Source of the DNA: Bradyrhizobium sp. AZCC 1721
GTDB taxonomy: Bacteria > Pseudomonadota > Alphaproteobacteria > Rhizobiales > Xanthobacteraceae
Direction of reading: 5' to 3'
DNA length: 64,000 bases
Assembly (NCBI RefSeq): GCF_036924715.1
Contig: NZ_JAZHSB010000001.1
Span: 3,773,001 to 3,837,000 of the forward strand
Both the position numbers and the translations under genes were made by a program. The notes below the pieces were generated by a model, which did no database searches, had not been told where the DNA came from, and saw only the letters and a program-made list of their open reading frames with translations. Shown here one piece after another: positions 1 through 8,528 of the stretch (positions are counted from its first letter, which is position 1; each line of letters begins with the position of its first letter).

Positions 1-579
1 GGCCTCGTCCCACGGCGCTCTCATCCAAACGTCTCGTTCCTCGTCGGTCTGCAGGATGACCGGCATAGCTTTTGGATGGATCGGTTCGACAACGGCGTTC
101 GGCGACGTGGTGAGAAATCCATAGACGTTGTGTGGACCGGGGATCGGCTTCGACTTCGTGCCGCGGTCGCCCTTGAACTCCGTCCAGATGCCCGCGAAGC
201 AGGTCAGCGGCCGATCGTCATTGATCGCGAACCAAACAACGTCCTTCTTCTTCGTCTCCGGATTGGGTTCAGGTGCGTACTCGGCAAAACTGTTGAACGG
301 CACCAAGCAACGGTTTTCCGGCTTCAGCCAACCTCGCCAATGCGGCGACGACGTATTGCGAATATTGGTAACCGGCGGCCCGCCAGTGCGCGGCGGTGGC
401 GGCATGCCCCAGCGCATCATGACTACCTCGCGTTCGGTGCCCGAATTGCGCACGACCGGCGCCGGATAATCGGGAAACACGCCCGGCATCGGCGGTAGGT
501 TGCCGACATAGCGATTCATCACGCGGAAGAACGCGCGGATGGCTTCTTGGTTTGTGGTGATGCTGTAGAGATTGCACAT
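1..579 (-). CDS. SRAP / YedK-like protein, abasic-site DNA-protein crosslink factor (3' end cut by window edge)
   Basis: Reading leftward from the ATG at 579 the frame stays open for 193 codons to base 1, so the C-terminus lies outside the window. The protein begins MCNLYSIT: Cys2 becomes N-terminal after Met removal and is the SRAP catalytic residue that forms a thiazolidine link with abasic sites in single-stranded DNA. Further SRAP landmarks follow in order: MRWGMPPP near residue 55, a NRCLVPFNSFAEY block near residue 90 with the active-site Glu, and PIHPKAMPVIL near residue 175 with the conserved His. The family is normally about 220-250 residues, so most of it is present. No operon partner is visible; the next gene starts 231 bases away on the same strand. 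Family assignment is firm; the cellular role (shielding abasic sites during replication) comes from the characterised relatives HMCES and YedK. Confidence 0.9.
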   Translation of the reverse strand, partial: MCNLYSITTNQEAIRAFFRVMNRYVGNLPPMPGVFPDYPAPVVRNSGTEREVVMMRWGMPPPPRTGGPPVTNIRNTSSPHWRGWLKPENRCLVPFNSFAEYAPEPNPETKKKDVVWFAINDDRPLTCFAGIWTEFKGDRGTKSKPIPGPHNVYGFLTTSPNAVVEPIHPKAMPVILQTDEERDVWMRAPWDEA

Positions 580-609
580 GTGGAGAACTGCCGCGATAGA
601 TGGTTCCCG

Positions 610-807
610 CTAGTCTCGATCAGTACGCAAGTCTCTCAGCTTTCGCATGTAGTAGCCCTGCCTTTGAAGCGCTGACCTAATCTCATCGCTGACCTTGACA
701 ACCCTCTTCTTGCTCTTGCGCCATTTTCCCAGCGTCGCAACAGGCGGTATCGGGCATCCCTTCTTCACAACGAGCAGATCACGTCTGGTGTTAAAATACA
801 CATCCAT
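610..807 (-). CDS. Small conserved hypothetical protein, 65 aa, basic
   Basis: I chose the ATG at 807 because GGGAG lies a few bases upstream; the frame is open further upstream but without a comparable site. The product is 65 residues, lysine/arginine rich, beginning MDVYFNTRRDLLVV, with a KWRKSKKRVVKVSDEI stretch in the middle and an RQGYYMRKLRDLR tail. No membrane segment or signal peptide is visible. The charge suggests a nucleic-acid-associated or regulatory role, but that is a guess. I do not recognise a named domain. It lies between the SRAP gene and the flavin/pterin-like cluster and has no obvious functional link to either. Confidence 0.6.
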   Translation of the reverse strand: MDVYFNTRRDLLVVKKGCPIPPVATLGKWRKSKKRVVKVSDEIRSALQRQGYYMRKLRDLRTDRD

Positions 808-1125
808 ATGTCTATCTCCCAAAAAACGACCGAACTTATCGTTTGTGAGCAGAGCATGGGTTACCGAAACGCAACACCAAGCCATTGTTGTGCGCCTTCC
901 TAATTTACCGCTGGCAGGGCGCGCAGTGATGCGCTTGACCAAGGTAAAGCGGCGCAGGCCCGATGAGCCAGCTAGGTCTCGTGGATTGCTCAGGGGCTTT
1001 GGCGACGCTGTAATTGCCAGCCATGAGCACCAAGAAACGTGAGGTCATCTGGGGCGGCCGGATCATGGGCGCGGACCCATACGCGAAATGCAGACAGCCG
1101 CTCTCTCGATTACCTCGTCGGCCGG

Positions 1126-2274
1126 TCAATCCCCGCGCTCACTCCGGCAGTCCGGCTGGAGATCGCCCCTGAGATGGTGACCGGAGCGTACCGCCTTCGT
1201 CGTTAGGTACCGCTTGTTGTGGGGGATGACCGGCGCTTCCAGCGCGACGCGGGCAGCGATCTCGATTCCGGCTTTTGTGAGCCCATCGAGCTTGGCCGGA
1301 TTGTTGGTGAGCAGGACGATCCGCGTGCAGTTCAGGGTTCGCAGCATCAACGCAGCAACGCCATAGTCGCGCTCATCGTCTTCGAAGCCGAGGATCGTGT
1401 TGGCATCACGCGTATCGAGCCCGCCGTCCTGCAGTCGATAGGCTCTCATCTTGTTCGCAAGGCCGATACCGCGGCCTTCCTGCGCCATATATAGAATGAC
1501 GCCGCCGCCGAGGCTTTCTAGATGAGCGAGGGCCAGCCGAAGCTGGTCGCCACAGTCGCATCGCCGCAAGCCGAACACGTCTCCGGTCAAGCATGCCGAA
1601 TGAAGCCGAACCGGCACCGGTTGGGTAAAATCTGGCTTTCCGACTATGATGGCGACCTGGTCCACGCCGAGAGCATCCCGAAACACGACAAAGCGAGCCG
1701 CTCTGCCCGACGCCAGTCGAATCGTTGCTTCGCTCGCGAGCGCAAGTGTATTCGTCGCGTCCGCGGCAAACCGATTGACCCCGTCCGCTTCGACCGTAGC
1801 GATCAACTGCATCAGGTCGTCGTCGAGGTTCGGCAGCACGTCCGCTACGAGAGCCGCCGGAAGGCTGCGGCTCAATTTAGCGAGCCGGATTGCCGCCATG
1901 GCGGCATGACTTGCAGCCTCCGCCGTTCCTGCAAAATGCCCCTCGTTTTTGGCGCTGGCAGCGAGGTTGAAGATGGTGCTCACGCCGACTGCTCGGGAAA
2001 GTGGTAACGCCATTGCGGTCGATGTCTTGATGCCGATCGAGCGCGCTCGCTGTTGCGTGACGACGAGTTTCAGCGCGTTCGGACTGCACAGGACCGCAAA
2101 ATCATCCAGGCGTTGTTCGTCAAGCCCGTCGACGGGCAACGCGAGCAAGGATTCGCCAGGTGCGCTAATACGAATCGGTCTTCGCGCCTGCAGCTCGCTT
2201 AACGCGCGACTGACATTGAGGCATTCCTTGTTGCCAAGCAGGGCTGAATTTGCAGACGAATGCGCGGCGCTCAT
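1126..2274 (-). CDS. GTP cyclohydrolase II-like protein (RibA family) with an extra N-terminal domain
   Basis: The C-terminal half is a full GTP cyclohydrolase II domain: the HSACLTGDVF block and RRCDCGDQL supply the three zinc cysteines (about residues 228, 239 and 241), then QEGRGIGLANK, LGFEDDERDYG, and TNNPAKLDGL with the catalytic-site lysine. The family opens GTP and releases formate and pyrophosphate to give the first riboflavin or deazaflavin precursor. The first ~190 residues are not needed for that activity and do not show the usual DHBP-synthase (RibB) signature, so this is not the ordinary fused RibBA. It diverges from a RibD-type reductase gene 106 bases away and heads a set of flavin/pterin-like genes, suggesting a dedicated paralog rather than housekeeping riboflavin synthesis. 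An earlier ATG at 2331 would add 19 residues; I prefer 2274 because AAGG sits upstream, but this is weak. Confidence 0.88.
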   Translation of the reverse strand: MSAAHSSANSALLGNKECLNVSRALSELQARRPIRISAPGESLLALPVDGLDEQRLDDFAVLCSPNALKLVVTQQRARSIGIKTSTAMALPLSRAVGVSTIFNLAASAKNEGHFAGTAEAASHAAMAAIRLAKLSRSLPAALVADVLPNLDDDLMQLIATVEADGVNRFAADATNTLALASEATIRLASGRAARFVVFRDALGVDQVAIIVGKPDFTQPVPVRLHSACLTGDVFGLRRCDCGDQLRLALAHLESLGGGVILYMAQEGRGIGLANKMRAYRLQDGGLDTRDANTILGFEDDERDYGVAALMLRTLNCTRIVLLTNNPAKLDGLTKAGIEIAARVALEAPVIPHNKRYLTTKAVRSGHHLRGDLQPDCRSERGD

Positions 2275-2380
2275 TCGCGGGTGACCTTCTTTACCGGGCG
2301 CGTTCGTAGAACACCGAAAGTCCTGAATCATTCCGCTAGGAATCAGATGGATTTTTGCGGCCGAGTGGTCGATAGTAGCA

Positions 2381-3226
2381 TTGATCGTTCACAGGTTCCG
2401 AATTTTGATCTCTGCCGTGCAGTTTGGCAAATTACGCACCCGTGAATTCGCGTCTCCTGATGCATGGGAGAGCTTTGTCCAGCGTTTTCGTAGAGGGCAG
2501 CAGCCCCTTCCTCGAGCCTGGGCGGATCTGTTTGGTCCGTTGCGTAACGGGGAAGTGGACGATCTCGTGATCGTAGGGCAGGTCGGCCAATCGCTCGATG
2601 GACGCATCGCGACGGCTACTGGCCATTCAAAGTATATCAATTGTCCGGCTGGCATTGAGCACCTTCACCGGCTGCGTGCGCTCGTCGACATTGTCGTCGT
2701 TGGCGTTCGCACGGCCGTCGCTGACGACCCGCAATTGACGGTCAGACAAGTAGCTGGCCCTCAGCCGGCGCGCGCCGTGATTGATCCAAGAGGCCGCCTT
2801 GGGGCCAATGCGAGATTGTTCGCCGATGATGGTGTTCGCCGACTGCTAATCACGGCAGAGGGCACACGTTGTACGCCACCTCCCGGCGTTGAAGTTGTGA
2901 CCTTGCCGGCCGAACATGGAAATATAGCTCCGTCCGCCATCGTAGCCTCGCTGACGCGGCTAGGGATGCGCCGCATGTTGATCGAGGGCGGCGCTGATAC
3001 CGTTTCGCGCTTTATCGCGGCCCGGTGTCTCGATCGCCTGCATATCACCGTTTCGCCCGTCATGTTGGGCGCCGGTGGTCCTGGCATCCAGTTGCCGCCG
3101 CTCGAGCGGGCCGATCAAGCTCACCGTATGCCAGTGCGCGTGCACATGATCGAGGATGATGTTCTGTTTGATTGCGATCTCTCGGCTCAGCGCGTGGCGC
3201 TCGGTGTGGCAAAGAAGTCGACGTGA
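2381..3226 (+). CDS. RibD C-terminal-type pyrimidine reductase
   Basis: The protein (281 aa) has the RibD reductase fold without the deaminase domain. From about residue 62: IVGQVGQSLDGRIAT, then the LRALVDIVVVGVRTAVADDP block that contacts NADPH and substrate, a VIDPRGR strand near residue 133, and the MLIEGGADT signature near residue 200. In riboflavin synthesis this domain reduces the ribosylamino side chain of the pyrimidine made after GTP cyclohydrolase II. The N-terminal ~60 residues are an extension and the true start could lie further in. It is divergently transcribed from the GTP cyclohydrolase II-like gene, so the two probably act in sequence. Absence of the deaminase partner means either that a housekeeping enzyme supplies it or that the product is not riboflavin. 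Confidence 0.85.
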   Translation: MIVHRFRILISAVQFGKLRTREFASPDAWESFVQRFRRGQQPLPRAWADLFGPLRNGEVDDLVIVGQVGQSLDGRIATATGHSKYINCPAGIEHLHRLRALVDIVVVGVRTAVADDPQLTVRQVAGPQPARAVIDPRGRLGANARLFADDGVRRLLITAEGTRCTPPPGVEVVTLPAEHGNIAPSAIVASLTRLGMRRMLIEGGADTVSRFIAARCLDRLHITVSPVMLGAGGPGIQLPPLERADQAHRMPVRVHMIEDDVLFDCDLSAQRVALGVAKKST

Positions 3227-3355
3227 CCTACGCGCAACGCTGAAGCGCATTTACTGACTGCGGCTTTCGTCTGGCCAGCCAGTGGTCGATTTCGGGGGGC
3301 GGATAGCGGTTCGTTTTCACACACGGAGCTGACGGGCACGGCGAAGACGACGTAA

Positions 3356-3757
3356 TCACCATAAGGGTGCCTCGTACTGCGCGCGGGCGACGTGTGACTC
3401 CGAGAGCGTGATGCGCAGGGCCTTGAGCTCCCGGCCGGGACGGCCGAGTTCGCCAGCTCGGGCCGGCTTCGCCAGTTCGTCGAAAATATACTTGGACAGA
3501 AATTCCGTAGTAGTGTTGCTACCCTTGAACTCGGGCACGTCGTCGAGATTGCGGTAGTTGAGTGGCACCAGCACCGCCTTAAGCGCATTGTGGGCGCGGC
3601 CGATGTCGATAACAATTCCATTGTTATCGAGGGTGTCCGCGATGAAGGCTGCATCGACTACGAAGGTCGCCCCGTGCAACGTCTGCGCGGGCCCGAAAAC
3701 CGCGCCCCGGAACGAATGAGCGATCATGATGTGGTCGCGAACTTCGACGGTAAACAA
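3356..3757 (-). CDS. Divergent 6-pyruvoyl-tetrahydropterin synthase / QueD-like protein
   Basis: The 133-residue protein matches the PTPS/QueD fold in length and layout: VRDHIMIAHSF near the start carries the first zinc-type His, TLHGATFVVDAAF follows, then a DIGRAHNALKAVLVPLNY segment, a TTTEFL helix and the closing TLSESHVARAQY with the conserved Glu. Several catalytic positions are changed: the usual HGH zinc pair reads HGA, no cysteine precedes it, and the family's LDH-xx-LN element reads PLNYRNLD. Standard dihydroneopterin triphosphate chemistry is therefore unlikely; it may bind a related GTP-derived product or catalyse a different step. Its stop lies beyond the reductase gene's 3' end and its start is 9 bases from the end of the dehydrogenase gene, so the two share a transcript. 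Confidence 0.8.
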   Translation of the reverse strand: MFTVEVRDHIMIAHSFRGAVFGPAQTLHGATFVVDAAFIADTLDNNGIVIDIGRAHNALKAVLVPLNYRNLDDVPEFKGSNTTTEFLSKYIFDELAKPARAGELGRPGRELKALRITLSESHVARAQYEAPLW

Positions 3758-3766
3758 GGCAGCTCC

Positions 3767-4757
3767 TTACGAATAGATGACGGGTTGGCAGAGTATGCCG
3801 GTCTTGGCGTCGAGAATTCCCGGCAGTTGATGCGGCAAATCGCCAAACGCAACCGCCGGCGCTAGCAATGCATCGAGCCGTTGATCATTGAGCAGTGCGA
3901 TGGCGGCCGCAAGACGGCGGACGCACGTCCAGCGCGGACGGTGCGATTGAGCTACGCGCCCCACTTGGCTCGATATCAGCCGAAGCCGGCGGCTATGGAA
4001 GGGGCCGCCAAGCATTGCGGTCACTGCCGCGTCACCATACCAACTCATCTCGAGCACAGTAGCCTCGTCTCCGCCCAGTTCGAGCGCCATTCGTAGTCCG
4101 TCGGGCGAACCGCTGGCATGAACGATGAGGTCGCAGTCACCCCTTGCTTTCCCGGGTTCCGCGAAACTAACCCCGAGTGTTCCTGCTAATTTCGCCCGGC
4201 CTGGATTGATATCGACAAGGGTGACGTCCGTACCAGGAATCCGCCCGCACAGATACGCGACGAGAGAACCGACCGCGCCAGCCCCTATGACAGCGATGCG
4301 GTCGGCTGGTGCCGGTGCAGCGTCCCACACGCCGTTGAGCGCGGTTTCCATGCTGGCCGCCAGCACTGCACGTCGCGGCGGCACGTCCTCCGGAAGCGCG
4401 ACCGCTGCGCTCGCAGGGATGTTGAAAGCGGTCTGGTGTGGGAAGAGCGCGAAGACGTTCTTACCCTGCAAGCCGCCTTCGCCGCCCTCGACTCTTCCGA
4501 CGGGCGGCGTAGCCGTACTTGACGGGAAAGGGAAAATCACCCGCCATGAAGGGCGCGCGCATCCTCTCGAATTCGCTGACGGGTACGCGCCCGCCAAACA
4601 CGAGTGATTCAGTGCCCCGACTGATTGCGCTATAGATGGTTTTCACGCGTACTTCGCCCGCGCCGGGCGGAGCCATCTCTTCCCGGCGAATTTCGACCTG
4701 TCCGGGACCGCGATACCATAGGGCCGAAGCGATATCGGCATTCGCACTAACAGCCAT
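3767..4757 (-). pseudogene. Zinc-type alcohol dehydrogenase (MDR superfamily), interrupted by a one-base frameshift
   Basis: Two overlapping frames together encode one ~330-residue medium-chain dehydrogenase. The first (4757 down to about 4505) gives MAVSANADIASALWYRGPGQ, GEVRVKTIYSAISRGTE and FPFPVKYGYA. The second gives VGRVEGGEGG, NVFALFPHQTAF, and the nucleotide-binding IAVIGAGAVGSLVAYLCG with VDINPGR. They join at KYGYA/VGRVEGG if one C in the GCCGCCC run near 4505 is removed, so an extra base is the likely cause. The catalytic-domain cysteine and GHE motif of classical zinc alcohol dehydrogenases are absent, as in the related 'zinc-binding dehydrogenase' group, so zinc dependence is uncertain. 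It sits directly upstream of the PTPS-like gene and probably performs the redox step of that pathway. Whether the frameshift is real or a sequencing error cannot be told here. Confidence 0.8.
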
Positions 4758-4902
4758 TTTCTAAGATCTCAAACTGGACTTCTCGGCGGCTTGACATGCG
4801 ATAGTCTGCACCGCCCGCCGGCGAATGAGAAGCCATAACCCTCCTTGCTACTGCGACGTGCGCGCGCTCACCGAGCAAGCTGGATCTACGTGCCCCCAAC
4901 TC

Positions 4903-6033
4903 TTAGCCGATCGTCTCGATTGCGCTGGCAAACAGTCGGGCGGAATCTTGCCAAGTGGGGAGCTGAGCCGCTGCCGTGCGAGCATTCGCGGCAAGCCGCC
5001 GCCGTTCAGGCGGATCGTCGATCAGACGGCGCAGCGCCTGCGCCAATGCGACCGTGTCCTCCGGAGCCACCAGCAGCCCTGCCTCCGCCGGCACTGTATC
5101 GGGGATTGCGCCCGCTCTGGTAGATACGACCGGAAGACCGTGCCCGATCGCTTCGGCGAGCGCCATCCCATACCCTTCGAAACGCGACGCAAGAACAAAT
5201 ATGTCGGATGCCAAATAGAGTTCGATGATGCGCTCAGGCGGCACGGCGCCCAGCACCTCGACCCTGTCGCTGAGGCCGTAGGCCTCGATGTCGGCGTCAA
5301 GCTGCGCGGCGGCGGTCGGGTTGCGGGTCCGGTCACCCGCGATCGTCAGCCGCCAGGGCTTGTCGGCAAGCGCGACCAGAGCAGCGATCAGCAGATCGTA
5401 TCCTTTGTCCGGTACCACCGAGCCAATCGAGAGAAGCCGAACGACCCCATCCTTGCTGCCAGGCGCTGACGGAACTGGATCATTACCCGGTCGGACCACG
5501 CTGACGCGCTGAGCCGGGACGTCGTAATCAGCGATCACAATCCGGGCGGTTGCCTCACTCGTGACCACGACCTGCGCGGCAGCGGCGAGCGCAGCGCGCT
5601 CGCTCTCGCGGAACACGTCTGCCTGCGTTCTGTCTAGACCGGCGTGCAGAGCAAGCGGTTGGTGCACCAGCGCGACGAGCGGTGTGCGGGATCGGAGCGC
5701 GCCGGCCTCTGGCAGGGTCCCAAACGCAAGCCCATCGAGGACTATCGGGCAGCCGGCCGGCACCGCAGACAGTATCGCCAGCGCGCTCGCGCGCTGCGCG
5801 ATGCTCGGGAACGGAAAGCTGTCGCCTATGTTGGCGACATCGACGCGCCATCCGAGCCGCCGAAGCTCCTGGACGATGCGTCGATCATAGCGATAACCTC
5901 CGGTCGGCGTGGCTAAATCGCCCGGCACGGCGAACGCAACGTGCAGTTCATTGCATGGAAACGTGCGCACGGTGCGGATCCGGCGATGGTTGCGTAAGGT
6001 TAGACGGATTTGCGCAAGCCGCAAGCCGAACAA
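4903..6033 (-). CDS. Glycosyltransferase family 4 protein
   Basis: A 376-residue GT-B glycosyltransferase. The N-terminal domain begins after about residue 28 (LHVAFAVPGDLATPTGGYRY, with the glycine-rich loop near the acceptor site), followed by VALVHQPLALH. The C-terminal Glycos_transf_1 domain has LLSIGSVVPDKGYDLLI, ADIEAYGLSDRV, LASDIFVLASRFEGYGMALA and the nucleotide-sugar-binding Glu region AEAIGHGLPVVSTRAGAIPD. The family transfers a sugar from an activated donor with retention of configuration. The first ~27 residues look like an over-long start; a GTG at about 5967 would give a more usual beginning. It lies between the dehydrogenase and methyltransferase genes, all on the minus strand, so the acceptor is plausibly the product of the flavin/pterin-like pathway rather than a cell-surface polymer. 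The substrate is unknown. Confidence 0.85.
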   Translation of the reverse strand: MFGLRLAQIRLTLRNHRRIRTVRTFPCNELHVAFAVPGDLATPTGGYRYDRRIVQELRRLGWRVDVANIGDSFPFPSIAQRASALAILSAVPAGCPIVLDGLAFGTLPEAGALRSRTPLVALVHQPLALHAGLDRTQADVFRESERAALAAAAQVVVTSEATARIVIADYDVPAQRVSVVRPGNDPVPSAPGSKDGVVRLLSIGSVVPDKGYDLLIAALVALADKPWRLTIAGDRTRNPTAAAQLDADIEAYGLSDRVEVLGAVPPERIIELYLASDIFVLASRFEGYGMALAEAIGHGLPVVSTRAGAIPDTVPAEAGLLVAPEDTVALAQALRRLIDDPPERRRLAANARTAAAQLPTWQDSARLFASAIETIG

Positions 6034-6070
6034 TATGCCTCTTCATGGCGCCATTCCTTTCGCCGCGCCG

Positions 6071-6838
6071 CTAGGAAGGTTTCGCTTCCTTCCAGGCGCA
6101 TAGTGAGAGGCCGCCGCGAAAAGAACCCAATCGAGCGTGTCGCCCGATCACATCAAGCATGGTGAGCAGTCGCGCAACGAGGGCGGGCACGTCTCCTTTG
6201 GGAATAAACGTCCAGGGAACAGAGCGACTGCGGCGAAACCCAGCTTGAGCCAGCAGCACGGAAAATTCTTCGCGAGTCAGTATTCTGTCACTGGAAAGAT
6301 GTTTGGTGTCAAACCCCAACACAGGCGCTATCGCCCGATACCAAACGTAATCGGCATTCGGTGTCAGGCAGAAAAAACGGCCACCAATCTTCAGCACCCT
6401 ATAGATGCCAGCCAACACCGCTCGCTTGTCTAGCATATGCTCGAACGCACCGATACAAATCGCCAGATCGACGGACTCGTCTGCGATTCCGTTCAGCTCC
6501 TCGGCGTTGCCCACGTCAAACGTAAGGTTGGCTTTCCAAGCTGAGTTCCGAAGACGAGCGCGCGCCAATGCGATCATGCCCGGCGAGACATCAATCCCGA
6601 TGCCACGAGCTACTTCAGGGGCAAGGGCGAACAGGTGATGGCCGTTGCCGCAACCGAGGTCCAGCACCACATCAGAGGGCCGGATTCGAGCCAAGTTTCG
6701 CACAAGCGCGAGTCGGTATTCGAGCAGTCGTTGCGGATCACCGTGCTGCTCGGGAGATCCTGTTGATGCACATCGATCAAAGAAGGACCTGATATCCGCG
6801 GTGTTGCATGAGGGCGTGGTCCTGACACCGCGAAACAT
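6071..6838 (-). CDS. Class I SAM-dependent methyltransferase
   Basis: Motif I VVLDLGCGNGHHL (SAM-binding) is followed by an acidic post-I residue in GIGIDVSPGMI, motif II/III around FDVGNAEELNGI and DLAICIGAFEHM, and a YRVLKIGGRFF motif, the usual order for a Methyltransf_11-type Rossmann fold. The C-terminus contains a substrate-lid-like TREEFSVLLAQAGF helix. The ATG at 6838 gives 255 residues, typical for the family, with GAGGG upstream; the frame is open to 7081 but the extra N-terminus has no recognisable sequence. It is 37 bases upstream of the glycosyltransferase on the same strand and so likely cotranscribed. The acceptor (N, O or C) is unknown. Confidence 0.85.
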   Translation of the reverse strand: MFRGVRTTPSCNTADIRSFFDRCASTGSPEQHGDPQRLLEYRLALVRNLARIRPSDVVLDLGCGNGHHLFALAPEVARGIGIDVSPGMIALARARLRNSAWKANLTFDVGNAEELNGIADESVDLAICIGAFEHMLDKRAVLAGIYRVLKIGGRFFCLTPNADYVWYRAIAPVLGFDTKHLSSDRILTREEFSVLLAQAGFRRSRSVPWTFIPKGDVPALVARLLTMLDVIGRHARLGSFRGGLSLCAWKEAKPS

Positions 6839-7265
6839 TGACCAAGGCCCTCGTCGTTCGGTGCCAAGCGTCTGTTCCCGCAGTGGGCGGCCTGCGAGAT
6901 CGGCAGGACTAATCGAATTCCGCTTCTGTATCATCGGCATGGCAGTTACCGACTCTAGACGACAAAACAATTTAATTGCTTCGCTTAGGTTCCCCGGATC
7001 GAGGTGGGCGCGCCCCATTTGCCTCTCGTTCGGAACCTGGCGCGTCGATGCGATCGAGTTTTCGCAGACGCTGAATGCCACGCCGCATCGCCCGGCAGGG
7101 CCGCAAATGCTAGGCTTGAGAGTCCGGAAAAGAATAGGATCAACATCGCAGAATTCTTGGGGTTCGGTTCTGACGCGGTAGAACGCACGAGTGGGCCGTC
7201 AATCGGAATCAGCCACAGCCTCCGCCATGGCAGAACTGAAGGCAATTTCTGGCGAAGTGTCGATT
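6839..7265. other. Divergent intergenic region, about 430 bases
   Basis: This stretch separates the leftward methyltransferase gene from the rightward transporter gene and should hold both promoters. The methyltransferase frame continues open into it as far as 7081, so part may be coding if an upstream start is used. I see no RNA gene, strong palindrome or second gene. Confidence 0.4.
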
Positions 7266-8177
7266 ATGAGCTGGTTTTTCATCGCCCTGTGTGCGCCATT
7301 CCTACTTGCTTGCGCCAATCACAACGACAAGTTTTTGCTGTCGAGATACCTCGAGCAGAAAAGTATCGGATCGATTGTCATACTCTCTTCGCTGTTCAGC
7401 GGCGCGGTAATCCCGATCCTGTTGTTCATTCAGCCGGACGTGGACGACGTCAGCTTCGTTCAAGGAACTGCGCTTGTCGCGACCGGGGTGTCGAGCGTCT
7501 TCGCCGGTGTTTTCTATCTCTACGCACTCGACATCGATGAGGCATCTTTCGTCACACCTTTTTATCAGACGGTGCCCATCTTTGCTTACTTCCTCGGCTA
7601 TCTTATCCTCGGTGAAACGATCACGTTTGCTCAAGGATTGGGTTCGTTCGTTATTATTGTTGGTGCACTTGCATTGTCGTTTGAGTCTGGTCGGCGGGGA
7701 ATGCGGTTCAAGCGAAACGTTGTGGCACTGATGCTGGGTGCTTCTTTCTTGAGTGCGGTCAATGGCGTCATTTTCAAGCTGATCGCCGTGGACAAGGGTT
7801 TTTGGGTTTCGCTTTCATGGGGATTCGTCGGCCAAACGATGACCGGTTTGGCTTTGCTGGTCATCGTTCCAAGTTACCGCAGAGATTTTCTCGACCTATT
7901 CCAGCAATCGAAAGTCGCCGCTGTTGGCCTCATCGCACTGAGCAAAACATTGTTCAGTGTCAGCGAAGCCGTCACGCTTTACGCGACTCTCCTGGCGCCC
8001 GTCGCATTGGTTCTTCTCGTGAATTCGTTCCAGCCACTTTTCGTCTTTGCATTCGGTATCGTGTTGACCCTGTTTTTCCCTCGCGTGGCCAAGGAATCGC
8101 TAGATCGCACGAAGATGCTACAAAAGGGCTTGGGAATTTGCCTCATGCTCGTCGGTGGTTACATGATCAGCAGATAA
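7266..8177 (+). CDS. DMT/EamA-like multi-pass transporter
   Basis: The product of the ATG at 7266 (303 aa) is almost entirely hydrophobic helices: about ten membrane spans starting MSWFFIALCAPFLLAC and ending CLMLVGGYMIS. It shows the two-fold EamA layout, with the characteristic end-of-repeat segment PFYQTVPIFAYFLGYLILGE near residue 100 and its counterpart LLVNSFQPLFVFAFGI near residue 255. An upstream start at 7191 would add a non-hydrophobic leader, so I reject it. Members export or import small metabolites. It stands divergent from the methyltransferase gene at the end of the flavin/pterin-like set and could export or take up its product; that link is inference from position. Confidence 0.8.
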   Translation: MSWFFIALCAPFLLACANHNDKFLLSRYLEQKSIGSIVILSSLFSGAVIPILLFIQPDVDDVSFVQGTALVATGVSSVFAGVFYLYALDIDEASFVTPFYQTVPIFAYFLGYLILGETITFAQGLGSFVIIVGALALSFESGRRGMRFKRNVVALMLGASFLSAVNGVIFKLIAVDKGFWVSLSWGFVGQTMTGLALLVIVPSYRRDFLDLFQQSKVAAVGLIALSKTLFSVSEAVTLYATLLAPVALVLLVNSFQPLFVFAFGIVLTLFFPRVAKESLDRTKMLQKGLGICLMLVGGYMISR

Positions 8178-8528
8178 ACATCTGACCGAGCTAACGAAGC
8201 CACTTTTAGCGGCGCACGAGTCCGGTATCGACTCCATCGTGACGGGCGCGCTGCTCGCGTCCGGACCTGGCACCTTTGAGACATGCCAGCCTATCCTGAG
8301 ACTGTACGTTCACCGGGGTAGACCGGAAGTCGCCGTGATGCGGCCAAACCGACGCGAATGACCCCAATGTCTGGTCCGGCCGCGCGTTGCAAGAGGTTTC
8401 GTCAACCTGGCAGATGCGATCTTGCATCAATGTATCCGGCCTCTGATTGGAGCGTGTGGTGCTCCGAGCCATCATGGACATCAGCGTGCATACGAGCTGA
8501 TTAGCGGACAGGCCTCGAATGGACGCGG

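Noticed and set aside
1023..1172. Plus-strand 49-codon frame starting MSTKKREVIWGG
   Set aside because: It overlaps the 3' end of the GTP cyclohydrolase II gene, its upstream ribosome site is poor and I recognise no family. It may be a small protein but I cannot support it.
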